The notes beneath the pieces were generated by a model, which was not told the DNA's origin, did not search any database, and saw nothing but the letters and a program-made list of their open reading frames with translations. Shown here piece after piece: positions 15,699 through 24,719 of a stretch of 42,641 nucleotides of DNA (the stretch's first letter is position 1; every line of letters starts with the position of its first letter). The DNA is from an uncultured Bacilli bacterium (lineage in GTDB: Bacteria; Bacillota_I; Bacilli_A; RF39; UBA660), in the NCBI GenBank assembly GCA_944363915.1, contig CALVVR010000009.1:1-42641 (forward strand), written 5' to 3'. The position numbers and the translations under genes were made by a program.

Positions 15699-16202
15699 AT
15701 GATTAATAAAAAAAGCATCTGGTTTTTAACTTTATTTAGTCTTATTTTAGTTTTAAGTGTTTATTATATTACCATGCCAAGTGAATTATTATTAAATACT
15801 AATGCGAACTATACCGATAATGAAAATAATGAAACACCCACTACCACTGTTACCGAAAGTACATTCTTAGTCGCTTTAAGAGTAGAAGCAGAAGAAGAAT
15901 TATTAAAAGAAATGGAAAATTTGCAATTAATTCTTAACAGTGGTGAAGCAACAGTTGAAGAAAAAAATGAAGCTTTTGATAAAATGAAAGAATTAAATAT
16001 CAATAAAGGCGAAGAAGAAAAATTAGAAAATAAAATTAAAGAGGTTTATCAATTAGAATCATTTGTTAAAATAAGAAATGACCAAATTGAAGTTGTTATA
16101 AATAAAGCAGAAAATGACTCTGATTTAGCTAATAAAATCATGCGAACTATTCAAGAACAATATGAAAGTCAAAAATACATAACAGTTAAATTTGCTTCAT
16201 AA
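15699..16202 (+). CDS. spoIIIAH: Stage III sporulation protein AH
   Basis: A 167-residue protein with one N-terminal membrane helix (about 5-26), a Thr/Asn-rich linker, a long Glu-rich helical region (FLVALRVEAEEELLKEMENL) and a C-terminal YscJ/FliF-like ring-building domain ending in YITVKFAS. In Bacillus, SpoIIIAH in the mother-cell membrane binds SpoIIQ across the forespore space to form the feeding channel. The ATG at 15699 follows tatggagga. Remarkably, no other spoIIIA gene (AA-AG) is adjacent, although in Bacillus AH is the last gene of an eight-gene operon. gerE and gerM follow on the same strand. Confidence 0.85.
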   Translation: MINKKSIWFLTLFSLILVLSVYYITMPSELLLNTNANYTDNENNETPTTTVTESTFLVALRVEAEEELLKEMENLQLILNSGEATVEEKNEAFDKMKELNINKGEEEKLENKIKEVYQLESFVKIRNDQIEVVINKAENDSDLANKIMRTIQEQYESQKYITVKFAS

Positions 16203-16214
16203 TTATTGCTTTTT

Positions 16215-16282
16215 CCCTCACTTATTTATGAATGGTACATAGAATAATATGAAGAAATATAAACCACCCAAGGAAGTGAGGG
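16215..16282 (+). other. Inverted repeat able to mask the gerE ribosome-binding site
   Basis: CCCTCACTT (16215-16223) is the exact complement of AAGTGAGGG (16274-16282). The second arm is the purine-rich ribosome site just before the gerE ATG. The 50-base loop contains the candidate sigma-K start, so only transcripts reading through from spoIIIAH would contain both arms. Confidence 0.55.
16220..16246 (+). promoter_or_regulatory. Candidate sigma-K promoter of gerE
   Basis: AC (16220-16221), 16 bp, CATAGAATA (16238-16246). This fits the sigma-K pattern AC-N16/17-CATAnnnTA exactly. gerE is transcribed by sigma-K in Bacillus subtilis. Confidence 0.6.
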
Positions 16283-16286
16283 AATT

Positions 16287-16493
16287 ATGTCTAAAAGTGT
16301 TTTGACTAAAAGAGAAAAACAAGTTTTTGACCTATTAGTATTAAATCGTTCCACTGAACAAATCGCACAAAAGCTAGGGATAAGTGAGAAAACAGTCAGA
16401 AATCATATTTCTAATGTTATGCAGAAATTGGGAGTTAAGGGTCGAGCTGGTGCTGTCATAGAACTTTTAAAATTAAAGGAAATTTCATTATAA
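16287..16493 (+). CDS. gerE: Spore-maturation regulator GerE (LuxR-type helix-turn-helix)
   Basis: A 68-residue protein that is nothing but a LuxR/GerE DNA-binding domain. It contains LTKREKQVFDLLVLNRSTEQ (6-25), the recognition helices in IAQKLGISEKTVRNHISNVM (26-45) and a closing QKLGVKGRAGAVIELLKL. Bacillus GerE (74 residues) acts last in the mother cell, tuning sigma-K coat genes; the same role is inferred. The neighbourhood supports it: gerM follows, and the two genes are also close neighbours in Bacillus. The ATG follows ggaagtgaggg, which can pair with an upstream repeat. A terminator-like hairpin follows. Confidence 0.88.
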   Translation: MSKSVLTKREKQVFDLLVLNRSTEQIAQKLGISEKTVRNHISNVMQKLGVKGRAGAVIELLKLKEISL

Positions 16494-16517
16494 AAAGGTA
16501 TAAACAACCTTTTTTTT
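16492..16517 (+). terminator. Hairpin between gerE and gerM
   Basis: AAAAAGGT (16492-16499) pairs with ACCTTTTTT (16507 on), followed by T's. The loop is seven bases. It would at least partly separate gerE from gerM. Confidence 0.55.
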
Positions 16518-16540
16518 CATAAAATTAAATAGGTGATTTT

Positions 16541-17500
16541 ATGTTAAAAAGAAAGATGATTAGAAAGATTATTATTGCCTCTTCAGCCCTATTTGCGCTT
16601 CTTTTAATTTATCTAATTCCAAATAATCAAAATGATAAATTAAATATTAATCAAAATTTAGAATATATCAATTTAGAAGTAGCAACAAGCAGTATTTATT
16701 TAATTGATAATTATAATTATTTGGGTAAAGCAGAAGTTGTGGTTAATAGTACTTCAACTGAAGAAAAGGTTAAAGAATTAGTCGAAATTCTGATTAGTGG
16801 TGGTGAAGGAGAAAATAAAATACCAAATGGATTTAAATCAATCCTACCAAGTGAAACCAAAATATTAAGTGTTAAATATGAAGAAGGTTTAATAAAAATT
16901 GACTTTTCTAAAGAATTGTTGAATATAAATAAAGATTTAGAAGAAAAAATGATTGAAGCAATAATTTACACTGTTACTTCTGTTGATGAAGTTGATAAAT
17001 TGATCATTTATGTTGAAGGCGATATATTGACTAAATTACCACAAACGAAAATAAACTTACCTAGCACTTTAGATCGTAATTTTGGAATTAATAAAACCTA
17101 TGACTTTACTAAAACTGATGACATAAATCAAGTTACAATTTATTATTTAAACAAACACAATGATAATTATTACTATGTGCCAGTTACTAAATACTTAAAT
17201 GATAATCGTGATAAGATAAAAATCATCATTGACGAATTAACTAGTACTAATGCTTATAATACTAATTTGTTAAGTTATCTAAATAGTAATACAGAAATCT
17301 TAGCCATCGAAGAACAACCAGATATATTAGAATTAACTTTTAACTCATATATATTTTCTGATGTTGATTCTAAAGATATTTTAGAAGAAGTAATTTATAC
17401 AATTTGTTTATCAATCAAAGATAATTATGATGTAAGTGAAGTTGTTATAAAAAATGAAAATGAAGAAGTTTATCAGGCTGTATTAAAAGAAATCGAATAA
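16541..17500 (+). CDS. gerM: Spore germination/cortex protein GerM
   Basis: A 319-residue exported protein. A basic start and hydrophobic helix (about 9-26) anchor it, with no lipobox Cys at the usual place (Bacillus GerM is a lipoprotein). Two GerMN domains follow. The first (about 40-165) has VNSTSTEEKVKELVEILISG and ILSVKYEEGLIKIDFSKELL. The second (about 190-315) has ITIDELTSTNAY-like spacing and LELTFNSYIFSD. Family members act in engulfment and cortex assembly in the mother-cell membrane or intermembrane space. The start has aggtgattttATG. It follows gerE across a hairpin and ends in a strong terminator. Confidence 0.88.
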   Translation: MLKRKMIRKIIIASSALFALLLIYLIPNNQNDKLNINQNLEYINLEVATSSIYLIDNYNYLGKAEVVVNSTSTEEKVKELVEILISGGEGENKIPNGFKSILPSETKILSVKYEEGLIKIDFSKELLNINKDLEEKMIEAIIYTVTSVDEVDKLIIYVEGDILTKLPQTKINLPSTLDRNFGINKTYDFTKTDDINQVTIYYLNKHNDNYYYVPVTKYLNDNRDKIKIIIDELTSTNAYNTNLLSYLNSNTEILAIEEQPDILELTFNSYIFSDVDSKDILEEVIYTICLSIKDNYDVSEVVIKNENEEVYQAVLKEIE

Positions 17501-17534
17501 AAAATAGTTATCATTTTTTAGATAACTATTTTTT
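17499..17534. terminator. Bidirectional terminator between gerM and the glycosyltransferase
   Basis: AAAAAATAGTTATC (17499-17512) pairs perfectly with GATAACTATTTTTT (17521-17534) around an eight-base loop. The convergent GT2 gene ends inside it. Confidence 0.9.
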
Positions 17535-18743
17535 ATTGACCTTATGTTCTATTTTATCCCATCCAACTTCTTTTTTAAACAAAGCTATTAAAGCACAGTT
17601 TACATAGGTTGTTAAATAAATTGGATTATAAAATATGGTTTTGATTTTCATCTTTTTATTTAAATCAAGCTTATCCTTTTTTATCATTTTAACAGTTATA
17701 ATCATCATAACTAAATAAGCAATTAAAATAATAAAAAACAAAAATATTAAAGCTATATAAATAGGGATATTTCGATCGAACATGCTAATAAATAATAAAA
17801 TCAAATTCTTCAAAATATACAAGCTTATCCCAATAGCTAGATAAATATAAGCTCTAACACCCAAATAAGCACTATATTTAGAACCATAATTTTTTTTGTT
17901 TTTTTTCATATCTTTAGCAATTAATGGAATATATTCTTTTCTAGAATCAAAATATCCTTTTATCCACCTAACTCTTTGTTTTACAGTTTGTTGATATTTT
18001 GTTGGTTGCTCATCATAAAAAATAGCTTTATCATTATAATAAGTTGTTAAATCATGTAGTATACTATATAAACTTAATTCATAATCTTCAGTTAGACTAT
18101 GGAAAGGATAACCATGCCATTTTTTTATCCATTTGCCTTTTATATAAAATCCAGTTCCTGATATAACAACGTTGGCATTATACTTATTTCGAAAATTATT
18201 TCCTAAAGTATTTATCATCGAAAAAGTCAAACTGGAACAAGCTGCAATAACATTATCATTACCATTTTTACAATTACGATAACCAACGCCAATATCATAA
18301 CCTTGCTTATAAGTTTCTAATATTTCTTTGAAATAATTTTTATCTAAAACATTATCAGCATCAAAAATAAAATATAAGTCATATTCTTTTTTTATTTGTT
18401 TTAACGCTTCATCTAAAGCATAACCTTTTCTTGGCCTTTTAGTAGTTCTTATAATAACTGTTGCATCATATTTTTGACATATTTCAACTGTTTTATCCTC
18501 TTTAGTTTCGACAATAACATAAACATCTTGCATAGAAAATTTAATAGTTTGTACTTTTAAACTTTTAAGTAACCCTTCAATAACTAAACTTTCATCACGG
18601 GCAGGAATTAAAACAGCAAAATTAGCATTAGTAACCTTATCATTTTTTAACAAATTTTTATTTTTTCTAATATTAATATTGCCAACGATTAATAACAATA
18701 TCCCCATAAAAATAAAACATAAACAAATTAAATCAAGCAACAT
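17526..18743 (-). CDS. Membrane glycosyltransferase family 2 (processive, BcsA/IcaA-like)
   Basis: A 405-residue membrane enzyme. One helix lies at about 2-22 and three near the C-terminus (about 290-385) around a cytosolic GT-A domain. Catalytic features are VLIPARDESLVIEGLL (about 44-59), the DxD in FDADNVLD, the TED of SLTEDYELSLYSI, and QRVRWIKGY as the Q(Q/R)xRW motif of processive enzymes. These make polysaccharides such as poly-GlcNAc or transfer single sugars to lipids; the acceptor is unknown. The ATG directly follows the stop of the upstream CmpB-type gene (TAAATG), showing tight coupling. The C-terminus is short for a cellulose synthase. Confidence 0.82.
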   Translation of the reverse strand: MLLDLICLCFIFMGILLLIVGNINIRKNKNLLKNDKVTNANFAVLIPARDESLVIEGLLKSLKVQTIKFSMQDVYVIVETKEDKTVEICQKYDATVIIRTTKRPRKGYALDEALKQIKKEYDLYFIFDADNVLDKNYFKEILETYKQGYDIGVGYRNCKNGNDNVIAACSSLTFSMINTLGNNFRNKYNANVVISGTGFYIKGKWIKKWHGYPFHSLTEDYELSLYSILHDLTTYYNDKAIFYDEQPTKYQQTVKQRVRWIKGYFDSRKEYIPLIAKDMKKNKKNYGSKYSAYLGVRAYIYLAIGISLYILKNLILLFISMFDRNIPIYIALIFLFFIILIAYLVMMIITVKMIKKDKLDLNKKMKIKTIFYNPIYLTTYVNCALIALFKKEVGWDKIEHKVNKK

Positions 18744-19442
18744 TTATTCACCACCAGAATATGACATATTAGGAAAATATTTAGCTAAAAATTCATCGTT
18801 ATAGTGTTTATCAAAAAATTCACCAACTGGAGTAAAAGCTGGGATATTGTTTCTTCTAAAAGATTGTCTAATAATTGCTCCCCAAGAAATAAGTATATTA
18901 ATTATCATAAAAATAAACAAAATTCGTGTTAAAAGGTAACCTAAATTATAAGGTATTTTTTCAATTATTTTAGAAAGGAATGGATATAAATATCGTACTA
19001 ATAAAAAAGATAATATTCCCCACAAAAGCATATATTCTAAAGTAATTCTTCCATTAATATTTAATAATTTATGAGAATAATCCCAAGAAATCGTTTGCGT
19101 AAATGTTTCTTGTAAAAAACCAATTAAGTATTCGATTCCACCACCCAATAGTGAACCATAAAGAATAGTTTCATACCATTTGTGCTTTTTATCAGCTAAT
19201 AAACAAATAATTAAAACTGCACCAAAGCCATATATCACATTAAATGGTCCATATATAACTCCTTGGCGACATTCCCAAACAATTTCACCAGTTCGTGAAT
19301 AAATTAAAAGTAAGTTTAAAACCTGTTCATATAGTGAACCAATAACTGAGGCTATAAGAAATATAATAAATAACTTTTCAAAACATATTCCCTTCGCAAA
19401 AACTTTATCCTTTTTAAAAAGTTTTTTTAACTTTTCTTTCAT
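18744..19442 (-). CDS. Multi-pass membrane protein, ABC_trans_CmpB family
   Basis: A 232-residue protein with about six hydrophobic segments. It has the conserved blocks IGSLYEQ, GVIYGPFNVIYGFGA, GSLLGGGIEYLIGFLQE and NINGRITLEYMLLWGILSFL, typical of the family named putative ABC transporter type IV (CmpB). Despite the name the family has no proven transport role. The ATG at 19442 follows aagtgg; a TTG three codons earlier is in frame but abuts that site. Its stop touches the start of the glycosyltransferase, so a joint role in envelope glycan assembly is a reasonable inference. Confidence 0.75.
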   Translation of the reverse strand: MKEKLKKLFKKDKVFAKGICFEKLFIIFLIASVIGSLYEQVLNLLLIYSRTGEIVWECRQGVIYGPFNVIYGFGAVLIICLLADKKHKWYETILYGSLLGGGIEYLIGFLQETFTQTISWDYSHKLLNINGRITLEYMLLWGILSFLLVRYLYPFLSKIIEKIPYNLGYLLTRILFIFMIINILISWGAIIRQSFRRNNIPAFTPVGEFFDKHYNDEFLAKYFPNMSYSGGE

Positions 19443-19523
19443 ACTATCCAACCACTTCTAAAAACTATAGCTTTATTATACTATAAATTTTCTTAAATAA
19501 CAAATAATTACAAAATTGTAATA

Positions 19524-19775
19524 CTATTTAGTATATTTTCTTTTTGTAGCTTCGCCACCTCTAATATGGCGCAATGCTTTGTTTGTTTCAAAAACGCCTG
19601 TAACTTTATTACTCATTATCGAATTATATCGTGGTAATAACTTGCTTAAATCATGATGAACACAAGATTTAGAAACACCAAATACTTTGGCTGTTTGTCT
19701 AACAGTTGCATTATTAACAATCAAATAATTTGCTTCTTGTAAAACTCTTTCATAAATTTCTAAATTTTTAATCAT
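19524..19775 (-). CDS. spoIIID: Sporulation transcriptional regulator SpoIIID
   Basis: An 83-residue DNA-binding protein. It has a helix-turn-helix (NATVRQTAKVFGVSKSCVHH, residues 22-41), the LPRYNSIMSNKV stretch and the basic C-terminal helix with HIRGGEATKRKYTK, all hallmarks of SpoIIID. The Bacillus protein has 93 residues. In the mother cell it tunes sigma-E genes and sigK. The ATG at 19775 has aaggagggt; a longer upstream frame would cover the promoter. It is preceded not by a sigma-E motif but by a near-perfect housekeeping promoter, which is unusual. Confidence 0.93.
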   Translation of the reverse strand: MIKNLEIYERVLQEANYLIVNNATVRQTAKVFGVSKSCVHHDLSKLLPRYNSIMSNKVTGVFETNKALRHIRGGEATKRKYTK

Positions 19776-19800
19776 AACAAACCCTCCTTGACAAATGGAT

Positions 19801-19829
19801 ATTATATTTGATTTTTTTTTAAATGTCAA
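19801..19829 (-). promoter_or_regulatory. Consensus housekeeping promoter of spoIIID
   Basis: Minus strand TTGACA (19824-19829), exactly 17 bp, TATAAT (19801-19806). It fills the 57 bp between the lepA stop and spoIIID. Confidence 0.85.
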
Positions 19830-19831
19830 TT

Positions 19832-21631
19832 TTATTCTTCATCAACCTTTAATACAGCTAGGAAAGCTTCTTCTGGTATTTCAACTCTCCCTACCATTTT
19901 CATTCTTTTTTTACCTTCTTTTTGTTTTTCTAATAACTTTCTTTTTCTTGAAACATCGCCACCATAACATTTAGCTAAAACATCTTTCCTAACTGCTTTA
20001 ATCGTTTCTCTAGCAATTACTTTATTTCCAATACTAGCTTGAACAGGCACTTCAAATTGTTGTCTTGGAATCATCTTCCTTAAAGTTTCAACAATAGTTT
20101 TACCTCGTTTATAAGCAAAATCTTTATGAACAATAACACTTAAAGCGTCGACTGCTTCACCATTTAATAAGATATCCATTTTGACTAAATCACTTGATTT
20201 ATAGCCAATTAAATCATAATCAAAGGAAGCATATCCTTTAGAAATACTTTTTAAGCGGTCGAAAAAGTCATAAACTATTTCTGATAAAGGTATTTCATAA
20301 TGAATATTTACTCTTGTTTTATCTAAATATTCCATTGAGATATAATTACCTCTTTTATCTTGACATAATTCCATAATTGGACCAATATAATCACTCGGTA
20401 CGAAAATAGAAGTTTTAATATATGGTTCTTTAATATCTTTTATTTTAACTTTATCAGGCATTTTACTAGGACTATCAATGTTAATTATTGTATTATCAGT
20501 TAAGGTTACTTCATAAATAACCGATGGACTAGTGACAATTAAATTAATATTAAATTCTCTTTCAATTCTCTCTTTAATAATTTCTAAATGTAACAAACCT
20601 AAAAATCCACACCTAAATCCAAATCCTAAAGCATTGGATGTTTCAGGCGTAAATTCTAGCGAAGCATCATTTAACTTTAGTTTTTCTAACGCTTCTCTTA
20701 AATCAGAATACTTAGATGTTTCAATTGGATAAATTCCTGAAAAAACCATCGGTTTCATCGGTTTATATCCAGGTAAAATGTCGGATGCTGGATTGTCATT
20801 TAATGTAATAGTATCTCCAACTTTGATATCAGAAATATTTTTGATAGAAGCACACAAGTATCCTACTTCACCAGCCACTAATTCATCTTTTTTTATTTCT
20901 TTAGGTGAATTTATTCCTAACTCAACAACTTCTTCGATTTTTTTTGTGGCCATTAATTTTATTTTATCGCCTACTTTTACCTTACCATTAACAACTCTAA
21001 TTAAAGCAACGACTCCACGATATGAATCATAAAAGCTGTCAAATATTAAAGCTTGTAATGGTTTATTTAGATCACCTTTAGGAGCAGGTATTTTTTCAAT
21101 TATGGCTTTAACTAACTCTTTAATACCAATGCCATTTTTAGCTGATGTTAAAATAATTTCATCTTTTGTAAAGCCAAATGTATCTTCTAATTCTTTAGTC
21201 ACTTTATCAATATCAGCATTAGGTAAATCTATTTTATTAATAACGGGAATAATAGTTAAATTATTATCCAAAGCTAAATATAGATTAGCTAATGTTTGAG
21301 CTTCAATTCCTTGAGCGGCATCGACAACTAAAATAGCTCCTTCACAAGCAGCTAAAGATCTACTTACTTCATAATTAAAATCAACATGACCTGGTGTATC
21401 GATTAAATGTAATATATAATCTTCGTTGTTATAATGATACTTAAGTTGAACAGCATTTAATTTAATCGTAATACCACGTTCTCTTTCAATATCCATATTA
21501 TCTAATAATTGGTCTTGCTTTTCTCTTTCAGTGATAGCTCCTGTTTCCTCTAATATTCGGTCAGCTAAAGTACTTTTACCGTGATCGATATGTGCTATAA
21601 TCGAAAAGTTTCTGATGTTTTTTTGTTTCAT
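19832..21631 (-). CDS. lepA: Elongation factor 4 (LepA)
   Basis: A 599-residue ribosome-associated GTPase that back-translocates or remodels stalled ribosomes. G1 is AHIDHGKST (13-21), the switch region is [10 protein letters not shown]3 is DTPGHVDF and G4 is NKIDLP. The LepA-specific C-terminal domain includes [20 protein letters not shown] and [18 protein letters not shown] near the end. The length is standard. The ATG has the site aggtgat. spoIIID follows but has its own promoter. Confidence 0.98.
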   Translation of the reverse strand: MKQKNIRNFSIIAHIDHGKSTLADRILEETGAITEREKQDQLLDNMDIERERGITIKLNAVQLKYHYNNEDYILHLIDTPGHVDFNYEVSRSLAACEGAILVVDAAQGIEAQTLANLYLALDNNLTIIPVINKIDLPNADIDKVTKELEDTFGFTKDEIILTSAKNGIGIKELVKAIIEKIPAPKGDLNKPLQALIFDSFYDSYRGVVALIRVVNGKVKVGDKIKLMATKKIEEVVELGINSPKEIKKDELVAGEVGYLCASIKNISDIKVGDTITLNDNPASDILPGYKPMKPMVFSGIYPIETSKYSDLREALEKLKLNDASLEFTPETSNALGFGFRCGFLGLLHLEIIKERIEREFNINLIVTSPSVIYEVTLTDNTIINIDSPSKMPDKVKIKDIKEPYIKTSIFVPSDYIGPIMELCQDKRGNYISMEYLDKTRVNIHYEIPLSEIVYDFFDRLKSISKGYASFDYDLIGYKSSDLVKMDILLNGEAVDALSVIVHKDFAYKRGKTIVETLRKMIPRQQFEVPVQASIGNKVIARETIKAVRKDVLAKCYGGDVSRKRKLLEKQKEGKKRMKMVGRVEIPEEAFLAVLKVDEE

Positions 21632-21674
21632 GTCAAATCACCTGTTATTATTATATATTAAATTATATTTGTTG

Positions 21675-21707
21675 ACAAGAAAAACACTTTTATAAGTGCT
21701 TTCTTGT
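21675..21707 (-). terminator. Terminator of yfhO
   Basis: Minus strand ACAAGAAA-CACTT pairs with AAGTG-TTTCTTGT around the stop codon. It is followed by an AT-rich run. Confidence 0.7.
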
Positions 21708-24083
21708 ATAAATTATAAATAAAAAGAAAGAAGTCAAACTAATGATTAATCCTAGTTTTAAACCTTTTACTTCATAAATTATTTCAATATCATGATTTCC
21801 CTTTTCTAGATCTAGGCCAATAAAATTGTTTATTACTTTATAGTATTCAGTTTCCTGACCATCAACTAATATTTTAAAGTTATCATTATAAGGTATTGAT
21901 AAAAATAAAGATTGTTCATCTGAAACATTAATATTTCCTTTGATATGATTTTCTTTAAAATCAGTTATATTTAATTGATTATCAGCCAATTTATCATACA
22001 CTTCTTGAAACTTTTCAAAATCGAAATAAGCTAGATAAATATTTTTCAAATAACCGTTACCATTAATTTTTATATCAATTTCATCGCCTATTTCAAAATT
22101 GTTTTTAATATAAATATTTTTGCCAGAAAGAGAATTAAATCCATAACACTCATTATTAAGACAAATATTATAATTTTCGGTTGTATCAATCTTATCTTCC
22201 ACTAGTAACAAATAAAAATCTTTGTTACTAGTAATAGTTATTTTATCACTTACCTCTTCTATTTCATAAACACCATCATAATTTGTCATTTGTTTTACCA
22301 TTTCATTTTGACAATCAAATGCATTATCACAATAAAAATTATTCTTTATATCGTCATCAACCATATAACCTAAACTTAAAGCATAAGGATTTTTATAAAG
22401 ATAACTATCGGTATAAAATGCACCATATAACATTTCACCATAACTAGATATCTGATTGACACTCAATAATTCATAATAATCAATTTTATTTAAAGATTCA
22501 TAATATTTTATTCCAAATAAACTATCTAATAGTAAATAATGACTATACAACAAGAAATTATTATAACTATAATAACCGATGTTGTTGTGGAAATCACTAT
22601 TAATTAAATTTGAAGATAGCCATCCAGTGACACCGTAATAGCCATAATTTAAAGGATCATTTAAAGCTGTCCGATCAGAAAACTCCATTCGGTAAAAATC
22701 ATCATCATTAATTTCTTGAATGATTGATATCTTTTCATTATATCTTCCATTTAAATAATTACGATAAGAAAAAACATTAGCATATAAAGTTATATAACTG
22801 TTGAAAAATAATTCAGCTAAAGCTAAAATCGTAAATAAAATTTTAGCATCTTTAGATTTCGTTTTAAAAATAAATAAATAAATTATAAATAAAACTACAC
22901 TAACATAAATAAATACTAAACTAATACTTTTTTTTATTATAAATAAATTAGCTAAGAATAAAAATACTATCAAAACTAAATAATAATATGTTTTATCAAC
23001 ATATTTTATATTTATTAATGATTTTAAACATAAACTTATAAAGAAAATATTAAATAAAAATATATATCGATAATTAAAACCAATTGGATCACTTAAAGCA
23101 TGCCAAAAATTATTTATCGGAGTTATTAATACACTTATTATTAATATAAATACAAATGCAAAAGACAATATTTTTTCTTTTTTAGTTATTTTTTTATTTA
23201 CAAAATAGAAAATTAATAAAATAATATTAAATATTCCAATATATAAGTAAGGATAATATTCATTATTTATCTTACCATCATGAGTACCAATAAAAATACG
23301 CGCTAAAGCACCGATAAGATCATGATTAAACAAATAATTGCGGGAGCTAGTTCGATTAAATTGTAATATATCTAATAAATTAGGTAAATGAATAAATAAA
23401 GTCATTAAACCTGCTAATAAAGAAACAATAAAAAACATCTTAATGATTTCTTTATCTTTTTTTTCTCTTAATAAATACTTATAAAAGAAATATAACACAC
23501 TAAATATACAACACATATATCCCATATAATAACTAGTTAATATAATTATAAATAAAACGATACCATATAATAAAGGCTTTTTATCTTTAATCAATTTATC
23601 AATAGATAATAATAATAAAGGAGCTAGATAATAAGCATCGAGCCACATCATTTGAAAATAATTGGCTATTATATAATACGATAAAGCATAAGCTGTAGAA
23701 AAAACTAATGTATACCTACTTTTGTAATTATAATTTAAATAAGTATACATAGTAAGTCCACATAAGCTTATCTTTAATAAAATAATTAACATAAAGCAAT
23801 ATTCAATGTTGCTATAGCTAAATAAATTAACTAAAATATTAAATGGACTTATTAAATAATAAGCAAATGTAGCAATCATCGGTGTTCCAAACCCTATTTG
23901 AAAAGAATAAAAAGGATTTGATATTCCTTCAAATATTTGTTTTAAATATATTAATAACTGCTGATATTGATACTGTGCATCACTATATAAAATTGAATAA
24001 TCACCAAATAAAATATTTTTTAATATTAAAATTATTAAAAAAGAAAAAAAAGGTATTAAAAACGATAAAACATATTTCTTCAT
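21690..24083 (-). CDS. yfhO: YfhO-family membrane glycosyltransferase (GT-C fold)
   Basis: A 797-residue protein with about 12-13 membrane helices over the first 430 residues and a final one at the C-terminus, and a large extracytoplasmic beta-rich region between. Family features are SDAQYQYQQ in the first outside loop (an Asp-containing GT-C-type catalytic loop), MMWLDAYYLAPL, and NFGYYGVTGWLSS-like text in the soluble part. Bacillus YfhO decorates lipoteichoic acid with sugars using a lipid-linked donor; that role is inferred. The ATG at 24083 follows ggtgga, chosen over a longer frame. It is monocistronic, between the pilin-like gene and lepA. Confidence 0.85.
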   Translation of the reverse strand: MKKYVLSFLIPFFSFLIILILKNILFGDYSILYSDAQYQYQQLLIYLKQIFEGISNPFYSFQIGFGTPMIATFAYYLISPFNILVNLFSYSNIEYCFMLIILLKISLCGLTMYTYLNYNYKSRYTLVFSTAYALSYYIIANYFQMMWLDAYYLAPLLLLSIDKLIKDKKPLLYGIVLFIIILTSYYMGYMCCIFSVLYFFYKYLLREKKDKEIIKMFFIVSLLAGLMTLFIHLPNLLDILQFNRTSSRNYLFNHDLIGALARIFIGTHDGKINNEYYPYLYIGIFNIILLIFYFVNKKITKKEKILSFAFVFILIISVLITPINNFWHALSDPIGFNYRYIFLFNIFFISLCLKSLINIKYVDKTYYYLVLIVFLFLANLFIIKKSISLVFIYVSVVLFIIYLFIFKTKSKDAKILFTILALAELFFNSYITLYANVFSYRNYLNGRYNEKISIIQEINDDDFYRMEFSDRTALNDPLNYGYYGVTGWLSSNLINSDFHNNIGYYSYNNFLLYSHYLLLDSLFGIKYYESLNKIDYYELLSVNQISSYGEMLYGAFYTDSYLYKNPYALSLGYMVDDDIKNNFYCDNAFDCQNEMVKQMTNYDGVYEIEEVSDKITITSNKDFYLLLVEDKIDTTENYNICLNNECYGFNSLSGKNIYIKNNFEIGDEIDIKINGNGYLKNIYLAYFDFEKFQEVYDKLADNQLNITDFKENHIKGNINVSDEQSLFLSIPYNDNFKILVDGQETEYYKVINNFIGLDLEKGNHDIEIIYEVKGLKLGLIISLTSFFLFIIYTRKHL

Positions 24084-24130
24084 ATTTCCACCATAATAAT
24101 CATAACATATTTTAATATTTTTAGTCAAAA

Positions 24131-24158
24131 AAACTATTATAATTGCTTATAATAGTTT
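24131..24158 (-). terminator. Terminator of the pilin-like gene
   Basis: Perfect 12-base arms AAACTATTATAA/TTATAATAGTTT with a four-base loop, followed on the minus strand by a run of seven T's. Confidence 0.85.
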
Positions 24159-24169
24159 AATTAGTAATT

Positions 24170-24559
24170 TTAGGATACTTTTGATGGGTCAGCCCAACTA
24201 CCACCAGTCATAGTAACATTATAACCATTACTTATAACTGTAATAGCAGTAACTTGTCCACCTGAGAATGTAGCACTTCCACTAATAGAAGCACTTCCTA
24301 AATTAACCATGGCTTTAATATCATCTACGTCTAAAGTAGCACCACATGCACTAGCACTAGTAACACCCATTTGAACTTGCATATCTTTAATAGCACAGTT
24401 AGTGTTGATTCCACTTACGATCATATTAGCTTCTGATTCAGCAGCGCTCTTTCTTGCATCTTCAATAACGTTTAAAATAATAGGTGTTGCAATTAAAGCT
24501 ACTATAGCTAAAATGATGATTACAGCTAATAATTCAATTAATGTAAAACCTTTTTTCAC
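24170..24559 (-). CDS. Type IV pilin-like protein with class III signal
   Basis: A 129-residue prepilin-type protein. A short basic leader MKKG is followed by FTLIELLAVIIILAIVALIA, with prepilin-peptidase cleavage expected after Gly4 and Glu at mature position 5. The globular part has two Cys (about 55 and 72), possibly a disulfide, and a Gly/Ser-rich beta end. The start is a GTG with ggtggtga. Ala, Gly and Ser are unusually frequent for this genome. No pilus ATPase, platform or prepilin peptidase gene lies in the window, so its assembly machinery must be elsewhere. It could be a ComGC-like DNA-uptake pilin or an adhesion pilin. Confidence 0.8.
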   Translation of the reverse strand: MKKGFTLIELLAVIIILAIVALIATPIILNVIEDARKSAAESEANMIVSGINTNCAIKDMQVQMGVTSASACGATLDVDDIKAMVNLGSASISGSATFSGGQVTAITVISNGYNVTMTGGSWADPSKVS

Positions 24560-24596
24560 TTAATCTCACCACCTTTACTTTTCTATTTCTAAGTTA

Positions 24597-24625
24597 ATTA
24601 TACATATTTTTTAAAAATAAGTCAA
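24597..24625 (-). promoter_or_regulatory. Strong promoter of the pilin-like gene
   Basis: Minus strand TTGACT (24620-24625), 17 bp, TATAAT (24597-24602). Confidence 0.8.
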
Positions 24626-24719
24626 GAAAAAATGATATTATTTGTCAAAAAAAATTAAGCAAATGTATTCCAATTTTTTTACCGACTAATCATATTATTT
24701 GTATAATTAGAAGTATGTG

